From Echinococcus granulosus (lineage: Eukaryota; Platyhelminthes; Cestoda; Cyclophyllidea; Taeniidae), in the NCBI RefSeq assembly GCF_000524195.1, contig NW_020170463.1, forward strand, positions 157,150-221,149: a stretch of DNA of 64,000 bases. Reading direction: 5' to 3'. The notes under the pieces were generated by a model, which saw nothing but the letters and a program-made list of their open reading frames with translations, made no database searches and was not told the origin of the DNA. Both the position numbers and the translations under genes were made by a program. Below, one piece after another: positions 60,601 to 64,000 of the stretch. The stretch's first letter is position 1. Every line of letters starts with the position of its first letter.

Positions 60601-63600
60601 AGAACATGACATCTATTGAAAGTTTTGTTGCACTTGAGGCACTTGGAGCAGATGCGTGTGAGTCCGTGTGTAGAAAACGTTCTGCAAACTTTTGCCAATT
60701 TCGTTTAGTTATGCGTTTTAAGCACTGCTTCATTCATTTGCCGAAAAAAATGCGCTAAAAAATTATTTTAAAAGGCATTGGTCGATGCTCTATTTTAAAC
60801 AACACCACACCAAATTAGCCAAATCGCAGGTTGGAAAGTGAGTAGAATCAACTTATTGTAGCAATTTCGGTGGCAGAACTGGGGAGGGGATAGTTTAGGC
60901 CAATGAGAAGAATTATGTTAACAGGAAGGAGAAAAAAGCAATTAGAAAAAGTAAACTTTACCGAGGGATCAGTCACACTGGGAACATATTCCGGATTGAG
61001 AGGAGGCGGCAAGACGGGCGCCGAGGGGATAAAATTGCCGGCAAAGGAGTCGCTATCTGTAGCAGCAGCGCGACCACTCCAGTAGTTGCGATTCAAGTAG
61101 CGGGCCAACTCGGGGTCCACCTCAGTAGCTAAATCACTAGCTGCATCCGATGGTGGTGGTATTGAAGCCGCTGGGGGCACAGTGGCGGACGATGACGTCG
61201 GCAATTTCGTTTGCTGTTGCGAAGCTGATGGTGTCTAAAAACCAACAAAGGAAAGGACAATCGTGAATGACAGCAATGCCACAGTTACCAAGCCGTAGGC
61301 TAGCAGGAAATCGAGCTGTCCTACAAACAAGTCGAAAGAGTGCTCGACACCGCAGACAGAAATATGATAATTGTAATTACGAGCCTAAACTTCTGAGACT
61401 ATAAATAAAAAAAAAAAACGAATTTTGAAAAGAAACTGCACATATTTTAAAAACAGTTCCCTTCCACATTCGCATGCATCCAAAAAGCTTCGATATCATT
61501 CGAAGCGGGAAGCTGCCTTAGGCTAGCTTTTCGAAATCTCTAAGGCTTGTGATGGATGGCGTTTGGTTCATAGCTCCCAGAAAAAAAGAACGGACTTAAA
61601 GTTAGACCAGCTGATATTGAAGTAGTCCTTAATGTTTGCACGCGGCTTTACAAGCTCTGCTCGAATACGAAATAACAAGTTCTTGTGAAATGGACTGGAA
61701 ATTTCCAAATAGGAGTCAACAGAATAAATTGCTTCATAAAGGTTCTCTCTAATCTCCGCTACTGATTAGACTCAAAGCAATAGTTTTCGACGGAAATTAA
61801 ATAAAACTGCAATAGACTAACCAGCACCAACATTATAATCAGCTAAGGCAGTAAAACTACCGAGAATTATTAAGCGCCCGAAACACCTGAAAGATTAAAG
61901 CAAAGATATAGACCGCAGAATCCACGGTATGTGACAAATTTACGTTGGGATAGAAAGGTTGGTTGAAAGTGTGCTTCAAATTACATCATTACCATCCGAC
62001 TGTGCGTAGTCCTACGTGGGTGTATTGCTGTTATGTTGGGTTGGGCTGGACTCAGGTCACGAGTGCATATGACATTAGGCAAAGGATGACTGTGCAAAGC
62101 CCAAACTCCAATAGAGAAAACTTTATTCCCCTCTCCCAAAATATTTAAGGTGGTTCTATGCACCACTAATATAGAAGATCTTAGTTTATAAAAAAGGTGT
62201 GAATTACACTCCGGAGTAGACATGTTTGGGGATGCGAGGAGAGGGCGTGTAGCATGCGGAGGAAGTAATACCCAACGCACGACATTCAGACTTGTCAAAT
62301 GCCAAAAAACGACAGAAGCAGTCATTTTTACTAGTAAGTGTAAATTAGTTAGGCGCTTGAATGTAAATGAAGCCGAAGTAGTTTAGAATAGCGCTTTTGT
62401 CGTGCTGATGCCTCAAAGAGTTCCTTTTTAATTCCTCAGAAGAGAGATGTTGTTAGTGGTTATTGCATGCCGCAGTCATTCACAGGTACTTTTGTAATCA
62501 CGAGGTGTTATTAAATCCAACGCCCTACCTGAGCTCAAGGGTGAAAATCACACATGGGACTCATGAATGCATTTTGAAATAACGCAACATTCCTGTAACA
62601 AAAGACGATCACATCTACCATAACACTGCGTGGGGTGTGGAGTGGTGTGATGCAAACGATTGCAAGTCTTCAAAAACGCAAAGTATTTTAGTAAATCAGT
62701 AAAGAGTAATGAGAGGGGAAGCTTTGGGTACCTGATGTTGTTGCTGCAGCGGCTGCATTTTCTTGGATTCCGCCTCACTGGCACTAAGGGCGAGAGCCAG
62801 TTGAAGCTCCTCCTCCTCTTGCAAGCGCAGCTGCTTCTCCTTTGCCTCCTTCGCCGCTTGCTCCTTTTGCTTTTGAAGCCTTTGCTGATGTTGATGTTCC
62901 TGTTCTTGTTGGTGCTGCTAAAAAAACCAACCGAAGCGTAAGCATCCCACATAAAAAGGGGAAATGATTGGGATTATCAAAGCAGAGAACTGGATGGAGG
63001 TGCTCTCTAGCGAATTAGTGTGTTTGTTGGTATAAGTGAATGGGAGGGTTTTTTCACCTTTTGAGGTATTTCAAGAGGTGCAAATTTCGAGTTTAACGCC
63101 ACTTAATATATCCATCTCGATCTGGAGTAATCCAAGGCAAGGTGAAACCCAAATACTAATGAAATTAGTATCAAATAAAACTGTTGAAAGTTTATACCCT
63201 CAAAAAAAGCATCATCAAATGCTCAGGTTGACATGCGCATATCTAATACAGAAGTCGCTAAAACCAGTGTGGAAATATGCCTAACCGAATGCGCCGTAAA
63301 ATTAGTAGACCAGTAGTAGAGTAACTTTTGAGTAAAAATAAGCGTTGGGTTAGGGCGGAAAAAATGAATAGCAAATTTATGGCATGACATGACGACATAG
63401 AAAAGAATGAAGAAGTAATCTGCCTTCCGCAATGGAGGACGAGAGCAACCAGGAAGCGTTTTTTTATTGTAAACCGTAATGCGTAAGAGATTTTGCCGAC
63501 TTTACCGTATGCCTACTCGTTTTCTGAAAGAAGTTAATATTTAGGTTGAAATACGGTACTAATAGCGTAAGTGTTTTAGAGCATTAAGCTACATTACCAT

Positions 63601-63785
63601 CTCACTTAAAAATTCGCGCAGGGTCCCATGCTAGAAAACAAATTCAAAACTATGGGGTATGAGATCGTAGCAGCAAAATGAAAAGCGGAATTCCAAAGTT
63701 TCTTCACAAATGTCAAAAATGAGTACTTCAACAAACCTTGTTTTCCTTTTTGCGAGCAGCACTGCTGCCTCCACTAGCCGCTAAT
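57610..63785 (-). CDS. HGS: ESCRT-0 subunit HGS/Hrs, C-terminal part
   Basis: HGS (Hrs) sorts ubiquitinated cargo on early endosomes as part of ESCRT-0 and recruits clathrin and ESCRT-I. Seven minus-strand exons encode the last 502 residues: 63,785-63,737, 62,917-62,732, 61,234-60,962, 60,487-60,208, 59,333-59,161, 58,518-58,167 and 57,806-57,610. The second exon holds a Gln-rich helix and the ubiquitin-interacting motif (EEEELQLALALSASEAE; human EEEELQLALALSQSEAE). The third holds DPELARYLNRNYW, nearly identical to human, and a TSG101-binding PSAP motif (61,016-61,027). The fourth and fifth hold the GAT-like coiled coil (SNRMRVCSQRGRQ; LQDQTAQIREAREALDDLR). The sixth is Gln/Pro/Tyr-rich. The protein ends PQLICLE, matching the clathrin-box end of human (QLISFD). 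The human coiled-coil extension after the fifth exon is not found. The VHS and FYVE domains lie beyond position 64,000. Confidence 0.92.
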
Positions 63786-64000
63786 CTGAAAAAGAAAAAT
63801 AACAAAGCGAAAATAATTGAATACTTGAGCCTTGCAAAGAGCATTGTCGAAAGGAGATTAAAAAAATGAGGACCAAAGGCAAGGGAAATTGCTCTGCTTG
63901 TTGCCAGGAGTAACAAGGTGTTACCGGGGAGAAATTCATTCGATTGGACGGTCCACCCACTGGTAGCAAAGGTGGACTCATCGCTCGAGTGGAAAATTTC
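63786..64000 (-). other. HGS intron at window edge
   Basis: Upstream of the first HGS exon found, the minus strand reads TCTTTTTCAG into the exon, a strong acceptor. The rest of the edge is intronic in appearance. The preceding FYVE-linker exon is outside the window. Confidence 0.6.

Noticed and set aside
61981..62325. 114-codon minus-strand frame in an HGS intron
   Set aside because: It lies in the intron between the exons with the UIM and the conserved DPELARYLNRNYW block, has no similarity to HGS, and begins and ends without splice sites that would keep phase.
1..64000. CRISPR arrays, bacterial operons, rRNA genes
   Set aside because: No regularly spaced identical repeats, ribosome-binding-site-led polycistrons or rRNA signatures were seen. 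The window is eukaryotic.

Overview
The window looks like nuclear DNA of a parasitic flatworm, most likely a cestode. Its genes are metazoan and intron-bearing, and several introns are only 29-34 nt long, as in flatworms. The first exon of one gene can be reduced to the ATG. Two short repeats look like terminal-repeat retrotransposons in miniature (TRIMs), which are known from taeniid tapeworms. Base composition is AT-rich and there are two 100-N assembly gaps. The species assignment is inference; no rRNA or mitochondrial marker is present.

Positions 1 to about 41,480 contain no protein gene I can support. The stretch holds four diverged copies of one interspersed repeat (about 14.66-15.95, 17.39-18.26, 21.82-22.96 and 25.77-26.21 kb, alternating in orientation). 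It also holds one TRIM-like element (26.83-27.72 kb), two copies of a third repeat (33.88 and 40.14 kb), G-quadruplex motifs, a cluster of perfect inverted repeats at 20.53-20.70 kb, a perfect palindrome plus hairpin at 0.70-0.77 kb, and a duplicated CCAAT box at 8.42 kb.

From 41.48 kb the window becomes gene-dense. The order is: ATP synthase delta subunit (ATP5F1D, +, 41,485-42,070); Integrator subunit INTS15/C7orf26 (-, 45,049-43,648, five exons); an unrecognised 90-residue protein (+, 45,071-46,112, three exons); a SLC25A51-like mitochondrial NAD+ carrier (+, 46,133-47,029, single exon); a second TRIM-like element (47.7-48.7 kb); unrecognised minus-strand reading frames (49.0-50.06 kb); CCZ1 (+, ten exons found, 50,365-53,719, N-terminus not found); SPRYD7 (+, 54,477-56,046, two exons); another unrecognised minus-strand reading frame (56.1-56.4 kb); and the C-terminal 502 residues of the ESCRT-0 protein HGS/Hrs (-, 63,785-57,610), whose VHS and FYVE part lies beyond the window. 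I assembled these exon structures by hand from homology and GT/AG sites; all phases are internally consistent.

Two organisational features stand out. The start codons of INTS15 and the 90-residue gene face away from each other with only 21 bp between them. The 90-residue gene then ends just 20 nt before the SLC25A51-like start codon, with a usable 3' splice acceptor in that gap, which suggests a bicistronic unit resolved by spliced-leader trans-splicing. Functionally the cluster mixes mitochondrial genes (ATP synthase, NAD+ carrier), RNA processing (Integrator) and endolysosomal maturation (CCZ1 with Rab7, HGS in ESCRT-0). I see no evidence that they act together beyond being neighbours.
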